The notes under the pieces: model-generated
Databases searched by the model: none
What the model saw: only the letters and a program-made list of their open reading frames with translations
What the model was told of the DNA's origin: nothing
Shown: piece after piece, positions 16,235 through 23,958 of the stretch
Position numbering within the stretch: position 1 is the first letter of the stretch
Layout of the letters: the number at the start of each line of letters is the position of its first letter
Position numbers and translations under genes: made by a program
From: Eubacterium sp.
Lineage (GTDB): Bacteria; Bacillota; Clostridia; Lachnospirales; Lachnospiraceae
Assembly: GCA_022764165.1 (NCBI GenBank)
Contig: JALERM010000184.1
Span: 1 to 48,677, forward strand
Direction: 5' to 3'
DNA length: 48,677 nt

Positions 16235-17412
16235 ATCAATTCTCCTTCCTTCTTATCTTTTCTATTATTTATGACAAGATTATTTAACATCTCCCAATCC
16301 TGACAGGTGTCAATATCCCACAATTCCAATTCATCAAAAGCCTCTGCCAAAAGCAGCTTATCCGGATATTTTTTTACCAGGATGGAACCTCCCGCTTTCT
16401 CCGGAAGACAGGAAAGTTCCTGAAAATATTCTTTTCCAAACAAAATCGGAGCTCCCTGTCTCCCGCCAAAAGAGAGTCGTACTATCCCCGACCTCTGTGC
16501 TGAAAATATCGCTGCCATCCGCATCAGACTCTCTTTTTTCAGCAGTGGCTGATCACAAGGACAGAATATGCATCCATCCATATCCTGCATCGCACCCACC
16601 CCCAGCCGCACCGTATCATTTCGATTCGGAAAATCATGAAATACCACATCCACATGCTGCTTCTCGCACAGTTCTTTCACCTGCACATTTCTTGTAACCA
16701 CCAGACGTTTTACAAATAAGTCGCCGTCTGTAATATCCACCACTCTTTGTATCAATGTTTTCCCATGAAATTCTTCCAGCAGCTTATTTTTTCCAAATCT
16801 CCTGCTCATCCCGGAAGCCATAATGACACATCCAAGCTTCAGATTGCCCAGATACAGGTTGGGCTGTACATATATCTCTTTATCGGGATACTTTTTCTGC
16901 AGCGGTTCTACATAACCTTTCATCACAATCTTTTCCATATACTCTTCTGTAATCAGTGTATCATCTTTCAGCGGATAAAATTTTTTTGAAAGATATAGCC
17001 GATGCACCACTTCACAGGCCCTCTTTCCCAGTGCATGCAGTCCATAGACCACAATAATCTCATCCACATTGTCATAAATAACCGGCTCTGAATGATTCGG
17101 AAATTTTAACGGCATATGTTTTGATCCGTCAGCCTCCACCAGAACCACATCTGCAAATGCGCACACCTTTTCATAAGTCTCACCGGATAGTGCTCTCATT
17201 TTTATTCCATCCGCGATTCCTGCCATAACATAATGTTTTTCTTCTAATTCATTGATAATCTGATCCGCATTGTCCGTCAACAGCGTATTTTCTTCGATAT
17301 ACATATGGGTGGACGTAGTGACAAAAACCTTACATCCCTGTTCCAGATATTTTTTTGCCTCCTGCCGGATCAAGGTAGTTTTCCCTCCAGCTCCCACAAA
17401 CGCCTTAACCAT
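16222..17412 (-). CDS. yqeC: YqeC-MocA fusion, selenium-dependent Mo hydroxylase accessory and molybdenum cofactor cytidylyltransferase-like protein
   Basis: The 396-residue protein joins two modules. Residues 1-205 match YqeC, the accessory factor found with selenium-dependent molybdenum hydroxylases. They include a nucleotide-binding-like GAGGKTT loop at residues 7-13, VTTSTHMY and VEADGSKHMPLKFPN. Residues of about 210-385 are a MobA/MocA-like nucleotidyltransferase with the VIMASGMSRRFGKNKLLEEF signature and FCPCDQPLLKKESL. MocA enzymes attach CMP to molybdopterin to make the dinucleotide cofactor used by this enzyme family. One polypeptide thus links cofactor nucleotide attachment with selenium-linked maturation. 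It overlaps yqeB by 8 bases. Confidence 0.9.
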   Translation of the reverse strand: MVKAFVGAGGKTTLIRQEAKKYLEQGCKVFVTTSTHMYIEENTLLTDNADQIINELEEKHYVMAGIADGIKMRALSGETYEKVCAFADVVLVEADGSKHMPLKFPNHSEPVIYDNVDEIIVVYGLHALGKRACEVVHRLYLSKKFYPLKDDTLITEEYMEKIVMKGYVEPLQKKYPDKEIYVQPNLYLGNLKLGCVIMASGMSRRFGKNKLLEEFHGKTLIQRVVDITDGDLFVKRLVVTRNVQVKELCEKQHVDVVFHDFPNRNDTVRLGVGAMQDMDGCIFCPCDQPLLKKESLMRMAAIFSAQRSGIVRLSFGGRQGAPILFGKEYFQELSCLPEKAGGSILVKKYPDKLLLAEAFDELELWDIDTCQDWEMLNNLVINNRKDKKEGELMCLQ

Positions 17413-18280
17413 TTCTATCTCTCATTTCAAACTGACGCTGAAGATGTAAAATGGCTTCCAAAACACCTCCTGCAATACATCTGGCTTTATCAGAAATAGT
17501 AAAACAATTTTTATATTCCTCTATTCGAGGATCAATATCTGCAATTTTAAATCCTTCTGTTACAGGATATCCATCCCTGAGCAGCCCACGAAGCAGCCCG
17601 TTAATGGATGCCTTCACCGGAATCTGCTTATCGCCATGTTCCACCACGGCAATAACTTCTCCCTGCCGAACCGTATCCGTAATTTTCTTTACGTTCCGAA
17701 AAATACCTTCCGCCGGACTGTGAATCACACGTTCCTTTGCATATCCGGCAATCATCCCCGGAATTCCCGTATTCTCTATCGCTTTTCCCTGATAAATAAC
17801 TCTCCCCAACGAATGACCTCTCTTGGTTTCAATTACGGCATCTACATCTGCCCCTGCCACAAATCCAGGTCCCAAAGCAATCGTAATGGGTGCCATCTGC
17901 CTGTTTGTACCCAGATTTTTTTTTGCAAGAATGGCATCCACCACTGCAAATGGCTTCAGCACGAAAATGCTCTCTCCCTGTGGGTCAACCAAAACGGGAA
18001 GTTTTTTCTGCTCAAGCAGTCCAATTGCCTGAGATACATCTTCTGCCAGCGTACATGTAATATTCTCCACTGTCTGGATTTTCTCATAAACAGCTTCCGA
18101 GAACGCCACATTCCTCCGAATTGCAGAAGGATGTTCTGTTTCAAGAATCAGAATATCAAATCCGCACTGATATAATTTGTATATGGTTCCTGTTGCAATA
18201 TCTCCGCCGCCTCTTACAATGATCAGATTATTCATTATCTTTATAGCCTGATAATCAGCCTTCCCTTTCCTTAATTTCAA
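17405..18280 (-). CDS. yqeB: YqeB, selenium-dependent molybdenum hydroxylase system protein
   Basis: The 291-residue protein has the Rossmann-like N-terminus IIVRGGGDIATGTIYKLYQCG and continues in the YqeB pattern (ILETEHPSAIRRNVAFSEAV, ALGPGFVAGADVDAVIETKRGH, GRVIYQGKAIENTG). YqeB is a marker of selenium-dependent molybdenum hydroxylases and is thought to help install labile selenium. Its biochemical step is not settled. Two starts are possible: TTG at 18280 with GAGGAG only 3 bases away, or ATG at 18235, which fits the family's usual N-terminus but lacks a good ribosome site. It is the first gene of the hydroxylase operon. Confidence 0.9.
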   Translation of the reverse strand: MKLRKGKADYQAIKIMNNLIIVRGGGDIATGTIYKLYQCGFDILILETEHPSAIRRNVAFSEAVYEKIQTVENITCTLAEDVSQAIGLLEQKKLPVLVDPQGESIFVLKPFAVVDAILAKKNLGTNRQMAPITIALGPGFVAGADVDAVIETKRGHSLGRVIYQGKAIENTGIPGMIAGYAKERVIHSPAEGIFRNVKKITDTVRQGEVIAVVEHGDKQIPVKASINGLLRGLLRDGYPVTEGFKIADIDPRIEEYKNCFTISDKARCIAGGVLEAILHLQRQFEMRDRNG

Positions 18281-18399
18281 TTACTCCTCAGTTTCAAACA
18301 TTCACTTGTAAGTCCTGCATCTATCATACTATTTATCTCGCCTAAAGGAAAGCAATTTTTATAAAAAGCATCCTGCCCGGAGAACTTTCCTGATTATAC

Positions 18400-18434
18400 A
18401 GAAAAAGATGCCCGGTAAGCCGAACATCTTTTTC
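18400..18434 (-). terminator. Terminator behind the NCS2 permease gene
   Basis: AAAAAGATG...CATCTTTTT encloses a second short CGG/CCG pairing, making a bidirectional hairpin with a U run 4 bases after the permease stop codon. Confidence 0.75.
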
Positions 18435-18438
18435 TTAC

Positions 18439-19821
18439 TTATTTATCTTTAGGTAATAAAATATTTAATAAAATGGCTACTACTGCTGCCGGCACAATTC
18501 CGGACCCTCCGAAAATCAACTGCACTGTCTGAGGCAGCCCAGAAAGGATTGCCGTATTAGCTCCAATACCATATCCCAGACCTAATGCAACTGAGACAAT
18601 GGAAATATTTCTTGCCGTCATCGGATTTTTGGTAATCAGCTGAATTCCGCTGACAACAATTGATGAAAACATCATAACTGCGGCTCCGCCAAGCACAGAC
18701 TGTGGCATAATGGAAATCAATGCACCTACTTTAGGAAACAGACCACAGATAATCAGGAAAATACCTCCAATGGCAAGTGCAAACCGATTCACGACTTTCG
18801 TCATGGTAACCAGTCCCACATTCTGTGAAAAAGATGTATTCGGCAGTACACCGAACAATGCCGCAAAGGAAGAACCAAGACCGTCACAGACAACTCCGCC
18901 GGACAATTCTTTATCCGTGGCTTCTCTTCCCATTCCGCCTTCCATAACACCGGAAATATCACCTACAGTTTCAACCGCTGTAACAATGAACATAATCATA
19001 ATCGGCAGGATTGCCCGTACATCAAAAACAATATCTACCGGCATCAGTCTGGGAACAGCGAACCAGGAAGCTTGTGCCACCTTATCCCAGTTCAACACCC
19101 ATGCTTTGGTATATTCCACTCCGTCAGCAGTCACCCCAACCGGATCCAGTGCAACGCCCATAATAGCGGCCGCAATATATCCAACAATAATACCAAACAA
19201 AATGGAAGCTGTCGATGTGATGCCCTTTGTACAATGCTTCAGCACCAGAATAACCACCAGCACCAGTACACCCAACAGCAGATTTTCCAGAGAGCCATAA
19301 TCTTTGGCACTGCTTCCTCCGCCGAAGGAACCTACGCCCACACTGATCAAAGACAAACCAATAGACAAAACAACAGTTCCTGTCACAACCGGAGGAAAAA
19401 ACTTACGAAGTGGTTTAATCAGAAAACCCAGTACGGATTCAAACAGACCGCCCAGAATACAGGCTCCCATAATTGCTCCATACGATACAACACCATTTCC
19501 CATAATCCCCGCAACAGAATTACATACACCGATAAATCCAGAACTGGTTCCCATGATAATCGGCACTTTTCCGCCACAGGGACCAATCGCAAAAAGCTGA
19601 ACCAACGTTACAATTCCTGCAATCAGCATCGCATTCTGCAGCAATGTAATCTGCAAAGCCGAACCAGCTGCAATTCCGCAGGCACCACTGATAATCAGGA
19701 TTGGCGTCAGGTTCCCGACAAACATTGCCAACACATGCTGAAGGCCCATCGGAATGGCCTGCTTCAGCGGAATACGCCCTTCAAACTCATAAGGGCTGGA
19801 ATATTCCTTTTTCTTTCCCAT
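18439..19821 (-). CDS. NCS2 nucleobase:cation symporter (xanthine/uric acid/uracil permease family)
   Basis: The 460-residue membrane protein has about 14 predicted helices. It carries NCS2 signatures: GLQHVLAMFVGNLTPILIISG near the N-terminus, the conserved Glu in MFIVTAVETVGDISGV, and GVLPNTSFSQNVGLVTMTKV. The second conserved position and the NxGxxxxT-like motif are typical of the purine branch. With a purine-type hydroxylase immediately downstream, import of xanthine, uric acid or a related purine is the likely role. It has its own promoter (19910-19938) and terminator. Confidence 0.92.
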   Translation of the reverse strand: MGKKKEYSSPYEFEGRIPLKQAIPMGLQHVLAMFVGNLTPILIISGACGIAAGSALQITLLQNAMLIAGIVTLVQLFAIGPCGGKVPIIMGTSSGFIGVCNSVAGIMGNGVVSYGAIMGACILGGLFESVLGFLIKPLRKFFPPVVTGTVVLSIGLSLISVGVGSFGGGSSAKDYGSLENLLLGVLVLVVILVLKHCTKGITSTASILFGIIVGYIAAAIMGVALDPVGVTADGVEYTKAWVLNWDKVAQASWFAVPRLMPVDIVFDVRAILPIMIMFIVTAVETVGDISGVMEGGMGREATDKELSGGVVCDGLGSSFAALFGVLPNTSFSQNVGLVTMTKVVNRFALAIGGIFLIICGLFPKVGALISIMPQSVLGGAAVMMFSSIVVSGIQLITKNPMTARNISIVSVALGLGYGIGANTAILSGLPQTVQLIFGGSGIVPAAVVAILLNILLPKDK

Positions 19822-19909
19822 ATCATACTTCCTCTCTTTTGTACTTATCTATCTTCTCAACTTCCATATTTTCAGGAAGAAGCAGATTCTATATAATCAG
19901 CGTGGCACA

Positions 19910-19938
19910 ATTATAAAATATATATATACCTTTTTCAA
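19910..19938 (-). promoter_or_regulatory. Promoter of the NCS2 permease
   Basis: TTGAAA (19933-19938), a 17-base spacer made largely of TA repeats, and a perfect TATAAT (19910-19915) lie about 90 bases upstream of the permease start. The alternating TA spacer is unusual and could be melted or bent easily. Confidence 0.75.
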
Positions 19939-19984
19939 GCAAAATCATCATTTTCACGCTGTTTTCGACATCTTTTCGAATCGA

Positions 19985-20536
19985 CTAATAAGCAACAAAA
20001 AAAGACATAAATACCACCTTTTCTTTCGACTCATTGATATACCTGTGATCACGGTCAGATTCAAACCGGAAAACATCTTCTTTTGTAATCACATATCTGC
20101 TGTTTTCCAGCCAGACAGTCACTTCTCCTTCAAGTACAGATATATACTCTCTCGTTTTCTCTCCATGGCTTCCTGATATATATTTTTTCCCCGGCTCAAT
20201 CTCAATGCGATAAATTTCTACTATATTATTATCTTCAATCGGGAAGCACGTCCACACGCGATACTCATCTTCCACTTCTTTTGTCGGAACTGTTTCATCA
20301 ACACGAATCAGAACCGTATCCCGCAGAGGCGTGCGAATCAAATCATTAAATTCAATGCGAAGTCCACTTACAATTTTCCCCAAAACCCCCAGAGAAGGAT
20401 TTGCACTTCCTTTTTCAATCTGTGCCAGCATACTTTTACTGACTCCCGTCTGCTCTGAAACCACATCCAGGCTCATTCCCTTTGCTCTGCGAATACTTTT
20501 CAAATTTACTGCGACATTATGTGACAAATAATCCAT
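19985..20536 (-). CDS. XRE-family regulator with cupin domain
   Basis: The 183-residue protein has an N-terminal helix-turn-helix (about 10-65, with MSLDVVSEQTGVSKSMLAQ then IEKGSANPSLGVLGKIVSGL) and a C-terminal cupin barrel (about 110-180, with GSHGEKTREYISVLEGEVTV). Such XRE-cupin proteins usually regulate nearby metabolic or transport genes in response to a small ligand bound by the cupin. The start at 20536 follows AAGGAGG. The permease gene downstream is its most likely target. Confidence 0.9.
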   Translation of the reverse strand: MDYLSHNVAVNLKSIRRAKGMSLDVVSEQTGVSKSMLAQIEKGSANPSLGVLGKIVSGLRIEFNDLIRTPLRDTVLIRVDETVPTKEVEDEYRVWTCFPIEDNNIVEIYRIEIEPGKKYISGSHGEKTREYISVLEGEVTVWLENSRYVITKEDVFRFESDRDHRYINESKEKVVFMSFFVAY

Positions 20537-20561
20537 TTTTTTCTGCCTCCTTATTAAGTCC

Positions 20562-20590
20562 ATTATAACCACTTCGCGCCGCTTTGTAAA
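20562..20590 (-). promoter_or_regulatory. Promoter of the XRE-cupin regulator
   Basis: TTTACA (20585-20590) and TATAAT (20562-20567) with a 17-base spacer lie 26 bases before the start codon. The GC-rich spacer GCGGCGCGAAG stands out in this AT-rich setting and could hold an operator. Confidence 0.75.
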
Positions 20591-20641
20591 TTTCCAGATA
20601 ACCTTTAATTACCAAATACACTTGTTTTCTTAATAATAAAA

Positions 20642-20673
20642 GGAGAATGTCTCTCCTGCGAGATACATTCTCC
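20642..20673 (-). terminator. Terminator of the desulforedoxin-like gene
   Basis: GGAGAATGT and ACATTCTCC form the outer stem and CTC/GAG an inner one. TTTTATTATT follows on the minus strand. Confidence 0.75.
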
Positions 20674-20705
20674 CCTTGCTCATCATGCTTTTATTCCACC
20701 AATGA

Positions 20706-21044
20706 TCAATCAATAATTTCCATTAATTTGCCGCAGCAAATCGGAATCTGATCACCTTTCTTTACAAATACAGTTTTATTGCAGGTTACACAATAAACAT
20801 CTGTATCATACGGAGCAAAAAATGCCGGTACAGCTTTCAGTTCCTGTTCGCTGAGCCCTTCCATATGGAAACGAGCTACATTTTTTACAGTCGTATCTTC
20901 CGGTGTATAAACCCCCATAGGCTCCAGGCGTTTGGTCTCACCGATGCAATTGCCCATTCTTACCCATAAAGCCTTCAATTCTGCAGTCTCGATGTCATTT
21001 TCCGGAATAAATTCCACGATTGCCTTGTCAAGTCTGATTTTCAT
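20706..21044 (-). CDS. Small protein with a desulforedoxin-like CxxC...CC metal site
   Basis: The 112-residue product has a featureless first part (MKIRLDKAIVEFIPEN) and a C-terminal knuckle reading VYCVTCNKTVFVKKG and later PICCGKLMEI. The spacing C-x2-C-x14-CC-G is very close to desulforedoxin and the N-terminal domain of desulfoferrodoxin, which bind one iron through four cysteines. No superoxide reductase domain is attached. The start at 21044 has GAAGG upstream. It has a private promoter and terminator and lies between the XRE regulator and selD. Iron or another thiophilic metal, including handling of selenium or sulfur species, is possible. The family was not recognised with certainty. 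Confidence 0.65.
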   Translation of the reverse strand: MKIRLDKAIVEFIPENDIETAELKALWVRMGNCIGETKRLEPMGVYTPEDTTVKNVARFHMEGLSEQELKAVPAFFAPYDTDVYCVTCNKTVFVKKGDQIPICCGKLMEIID

Positions 21045-21092
21045 CCCTTCATACCTTCTTTCTATAGACTTAAGCACTTTTTATATACACAT

Positions 21093-21121
21093 ACTTTATC
21101 ATATCAGCAGAGTGTTGTCAA
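21093..21121 (-). promoter_or_regulatory. Promoter of the desulforedoxin-like gene
   Basis: A perfect TTGACA (21116-21121) and TAAAGT (21093-21098) lie 17 bases apart on the minus strand, 48 bases before the start codon. Confidence 0.75.
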
Positions 21122-21156
21122 ATTTTACATGTCTGACTTATACTTCTGCGTATCAT

Positions 21157-22194
21157 TTATTCGAGTACGATATAGGATTCTTCCAAAGGCTTCACATAAC
21201 CAACAACAGCTGCTTCCGGAACCTGTGTCTTCAGCTCATCCAGACATGCATCAGCATACGCTTCCGGCACAGCCATCAACAAACCTCCGCTGGTCTGCGG
21301 ATCATAGAAAATGTCCTGCTGCGCCCGTGTTATACCATTTTTCACAATGACGCCAGCGGACGCATACTCACGGTTTCTGTAAGCACCTGCCGGTATAAAT
21401 CCCATTTCCGCCAGCACATAGGCTTCCGGATGATAAGGAATTTTATCAGCCATCAGGTGAATCGTTATGCCGCTTCCCTGAGCCATTTCAAAACTGTGCC
21501 CCAAAAGAGAGAATCCCGTCACATCGGTACAGCTGTTCACAGGATATTTCACCATGATATCCCTGGCTGTTTTATTCAGAGATGCCATCTGTCGGTAAAT
21601 GCGCCGGCAGACTTCATCGGACACCAGATCCGCCTTGATACTTGTTGTAAGGATACCAATACCGAGAGGTTTTGTGAGTATCAGCACATCCCCTGGTCTG
21701 GCATTGCTGTTAGTCAGAACCTTATCCGGATGGACAAAACCGGACACCGCCAGCCCGTAAATTGGTTCTGCTCCCTGGATCGTATGGCCTCCGGTAATAA
21801 TCGCTCCGGCCTCATATACCTTGTCGTAGCCGCCCCGCAGTATCTCCTGCACCACCGATTTCTCCATCTTCTCTGCCAGACACATAATGTTCATCGCCAG
21901 CCTTGGTGTGCCGCCCATAGCATAAACATCGCTGAGGGCATTGGCCGCTGCAATCTGCCCGTACAGATAAGGATCATCCACAATCGGAGGAAAAAAATCC
22001 GTTGTCTGGATCAGTGCCGTATCTTCATTGATCACATACACACTGGCATCATCACTTTTATCATAGCCGACGATCAGCCTGTCGTCTCTGTGAGTCTTAA
22101 AACCTTCCAGCATATGCACCAATGTCCCGGCCCCAACTTTTGCACCGCATCCGGCACATTTTGCAAGTTTCGTCAATTTAACGTCTGTTTCCAT
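21157..22194 (-). CDS. selD: Selenide, water dikinase (selenophosphate synthetase)
   Basis: SelD makes selenophosphate from selenide and ATP. The 345-residue protein has the catalytic N-terminal segment KCAGCGAKVGAG (Cys13, Cys16, Lys19). It has the ATP-binding elements TTDFFPPIVDDPYLYGQIAA, ANALSDVYAMGG and GGHTIQGAEPIYGLAVSG, and the C-terminal PQTSGGLLMAVP. Active-site Cys is used rather than selenocysteine. The start at 22194 is chosen because GGGGG lies 6 bases upstream. An ATG at 22200 is an alternative. It is last in the yedE-tusA-DUF3343-selD unit. No selA or selB is in the window, so at least part of its product probably serves the selenium-dependent hydroxylase. Confidence 0.97.
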   Translation of the reverse strand: METDVKLTKLAKCAGCGAKVGAGTLVHMLEGFKTHRDDRLIVGYDKSDDASVYVINEDTALIQTTDFFPPIVDDPYLYGQIAAANALSDVYAMGGTPRLAMNIMCLAEKMEKSVVQEILRGGYDKVYEAGAIITGGHTIQGAEPIYGLAVSGFVHPDKVLTNSNARPGDVLILTKPLGIGILTTSIKADLVSDEVCRRIYRQMASLNKTARDIMVKYPVNSCTDVTGFSLLGHSFEMAQGSGITIHLMADKIPYHPEAYVLAEMGFIPAGAYRNREYASAGVIVKNGITRAQQDIFYDPQTSGGLLMAVPEAYADACLDELKTQVPEAAVVGYVKPLEESYIVLE

Positions 22195-22206
22195 CTTCAT
22201 CCCCCG

Positions 22207-22452
22207 CTAACTGTCCTTCGCCCGGTAAATAACCTGATAACCATTTTCTTCCTTTTGAACTACCTGTTCGATTTCCTCAGGATAGCAATCCCCCGGACAT
22301 GGGGTATCACCTTCATACCGGACACAGGTGCCACAGCTGCTGCTCAAATCTCTCGGTACCGGCATCATTCTCGCCTTCATCCCTGCACCTTCACAGAGTT
22401 TCTTAAACTTCACAGCACCAAAATGAGAATAACATGTCGCTATATAAATCAT
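22207..22452 (-). CDS. DUF3343 family protein
   Basis: The 81-residue protein begins MIYIATCYSHFGAVKFKKLC and has the compact a/b pattern of DUF3343, with several cysteines (SSCGTCVRYEG and CPGDC). DUF3343 genes recur beside yedE, tusA-like and selD genes and are thought to belong to sulfur or selenium trafficking, possibly as small thiol-bearing carriers. The reaction is not known. The start at 22452 follows GGTGGAGAG. Its stop is 12 bases from the selD start. Confidence 0.85.
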   Translation of the reverse strand: MIYIATCYSHFGAVKFKKLCEGAGMKARMMPVPRDLSSSCGTCVRYEGDTPCPGDCYPEEIEQVVQKEENGYQVIYRAKDS

Positions 22453-22488
22453 TTTTCTCTCCACCTGTCACTGAGCCCCTGCATCCCA

Positions 22489-22695
22489 TTATTTGCACAT
22501 GACCAGTACAAATTCCTCATTTTTTTCTGTAACAGTAACTTTATAACCCTGATGTTCCGCATAGCGGGTTACATTTTCTTTTGAAGTCTGATTATCAACA
22601 ATCATCTCATATCTTTTTTCTTTTGAAGCCATTGCTTTACGAATCATAATCACCGGTTCCGGACAGGAAAGTCCTCTTGCATCTAATGTTTTCAT
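22489..22695 (-). CDS. TusA/SirA-like sulfur (selenium) carrier protein
   Basis: The 68-residue protein has the TusA signature LDARGLSCPEPVIMIRKAM, with the sulfur-carrying Cys11 in CPEP, and a second Cys near the C-terminus (VLVMCK). TusA-like proteins receive persulfide sulfur and pass it on. Copies beside yedE and selD are believed to handle selenium. It lies 12 bases after yedE. Confidence 0.92.
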   Translation of the reverse strand: MKTLDARGLSCPEPVIMIRKAMASKEKRYEMIVDNQTSKENVTRYAEHQGYKVTVTEKNEEFVLVMCK

Positions 22696-22707
22696 ACAAA
22701 ATCTCCT

Positions 22708-23796
22708 TTACGCCTTTTCGCTTTTAAATGTATTGATCGATGCAATCACCGCAACAATGACAATACCGACGATGACTGCAATTTTACCATTTGCGGTAGG
22801 ACCTTCACCACTGGATGCCAGACCAAAATTGTGTGCAAAAGCTGCACCTGCCATCAGTCCCAGTACAGCAACCGCACTGTCACTGTTGCCTTCTCCTGCC
22901 AGAATCAGCTGACGCAGCGGACATCCGCCCAGAAGAACACAGGCAAAACCAACCAACAACATACCAAGTAAATTCCACAGACCATCGGTATGTGCTACCG
23001 GCTGACCGGCAAATCCCGCTGTAAAATATGTACCTTCTGTGACTGCTGTCAGAATCAGATTGCACACCAGTGCACTAACGAAAATGGCAACAAAGCCAAA
23101 AAGAAGCTTTGTTTCTCTAAATAAAACCACATCACGAATGCCGCCCACCATGCAAAGACGGGTTCTCTGAGCAATAGCTCCTACAATCAGACCTGCGATG
23201 AGACTGACAGCAATAGCCGCATGTTTTGCTCCAGGACCGGCTCCCTCTTCGGTAAACAGGATAAATGCCGGTGCTGCCACAAGAAGAACCAGCATGACAA
23301 CCTGAACGATTGGAAGTACAGCACCTTCCACTACCGGCTGTCTGTAGGAACGCTTTAAGGTATAACCTTTATTGAGGAAAAATACGCCGCACAAAATTCC
23401 CAGAACAAATCCCGCCAGTCCCAGTAATGCATTGAAATCTCCGCCTGCCAGACGAAGAATCATACGGAATGGACATCCCAGGAACATCAAACATCCAATC
23501 ATGGCAAAGAATCCCAATACAAAACGGGTCAGCGGTGAACTTCCGCCTTTTGCTGCGAACTCTTTTTTACAAACTGCCATGATAAAGCTTCCAAGTACCA
23601 GTCCGATAATCTCCGGACGGATGTACTGTACTGCACCGGCTCTGTGAAGGCCCAGTGCTCCTGCTGTGTCTCTCAAGAAACAGGCAATGCAAAATCCCAT
23701 ATTGGCAGGATTGCCAAAAAACACCAGCAGAGAGGCGATCACACCAATGATGAGACCACCAACGATAATCATTGTTTTTTCTTTTTTCGTATCCAT
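22708..23796 (-). CDS. yedE: YedE-type selenium (or thiosulfate/sulfur) transporter
   Basis: The 362-residue membrane protein has about ten helices in two YeeE/YedE repeats. Each repeat carries small-residue and Cys motifs: GNPANMGFCIACFLRD, LGCPFRMILRLAGGD, RTRLCMVGGIRDV and LLGGCPLRQLILAGEG. The relative YeeE moves thiosulfate through a Cys-lined path. The YedE branch found with selD is a presumed selenium importer. It is the first gene of the selD unit, behind AAGGAGG, and divergent from the desulfurase-like gene across a LysR-type palindrome. Confidence 0.92.
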   Translation of the reverse strand: MDTKKEKTMIIVGGLIIGVIASLLVFFGNPANMGFCIACFLRDTAGALGLHRAGAVQYIRPEIIGLVLGSFIMAVCKKEFAAKGGSSPLTRFVLGFFAMIGCLMFLGCPFRMILRLAGGDFNALLGLAGFVLGILCGVFFLNKGYTLKRSYRQPVVEGAVLPIVQVVMLVLLVAAPAFILFTEEGAGPGAKHAAIAVSLIAGLIVGAIAQRTRLCMVGGIRDVVLFRETKLLFGFVAIFVSALVCNLILTAVTEGTYFTAGFAGQPVAHTDGLWNLLGMLLVGFACVLLGGCPLRQLILAGEGNSDSAVAVLGLMAGAAFAHNFGLASSGEGPTANGKIAVIVGIVIVAVIASINTFKSEKA

Positions 23797-23857
23797 AAAA
23801 TACCTCCTTTTTCAAAATTCAGTCTATCATCCACCACACCCTGATGTCCAATCAAAC

Positions 23858-23876
23858 CTATTGATAGATTCAATAG
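23858..23876. promoter_or_regulatory. Candidate LysR-type operator
   Basis: CTATTGA-N5-TCAATAG is a perfect 7-5-7 palindrome in the 162-base divergent spacer between yedE and the desulfurase-like gene. It lies about 7 bases upstream of the plus-strand -35 box and matches the dyad form bound by LysR proteins. A lysR gene lies in the same locus. Confidence 0.6.
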
Positions 23877-23882
23877 ATTTAT

Positions 23883-23911
23883 TTGATTTACCAATAAGTC
23901 TATGATATGAT
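23883..23911 (+). promoter_or_regulatory. Promoter of the desulfurase-lysR unit
   Basis: TTGATT (23883-23888) and TATGAT (23906-23911) are separated by 17 bases on the plus strand, 47 bases before the start codon at 23959. Confidence 0.7.
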
Positions 23912-23958
23912 ACAAGAGTCAAAAAGTCATCTGACCATAAATCATATCAGGAGTTTTT

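Noticed and set aside
19822-19909. Purine riboswitch upstream of the NCS2 permease
   Set aside because: The leader is short and lacks the conserved three-way junction sequences of the purine aptamer; an XRE-cupin regulator next door is a better explanation.
21157-22194. SelD as a selenoprotein
   Set aside because: The active-site position is encoded by a Cys codon and there is no in-frame TGA.
20932-22584. Plus-strand frame of 550 codons across selD
   Set aside because: It is antisense to three well-supported genes (the desulforedoxin-like gene, selD, DUF3343), has no ribosome site, and has no protein-like features.
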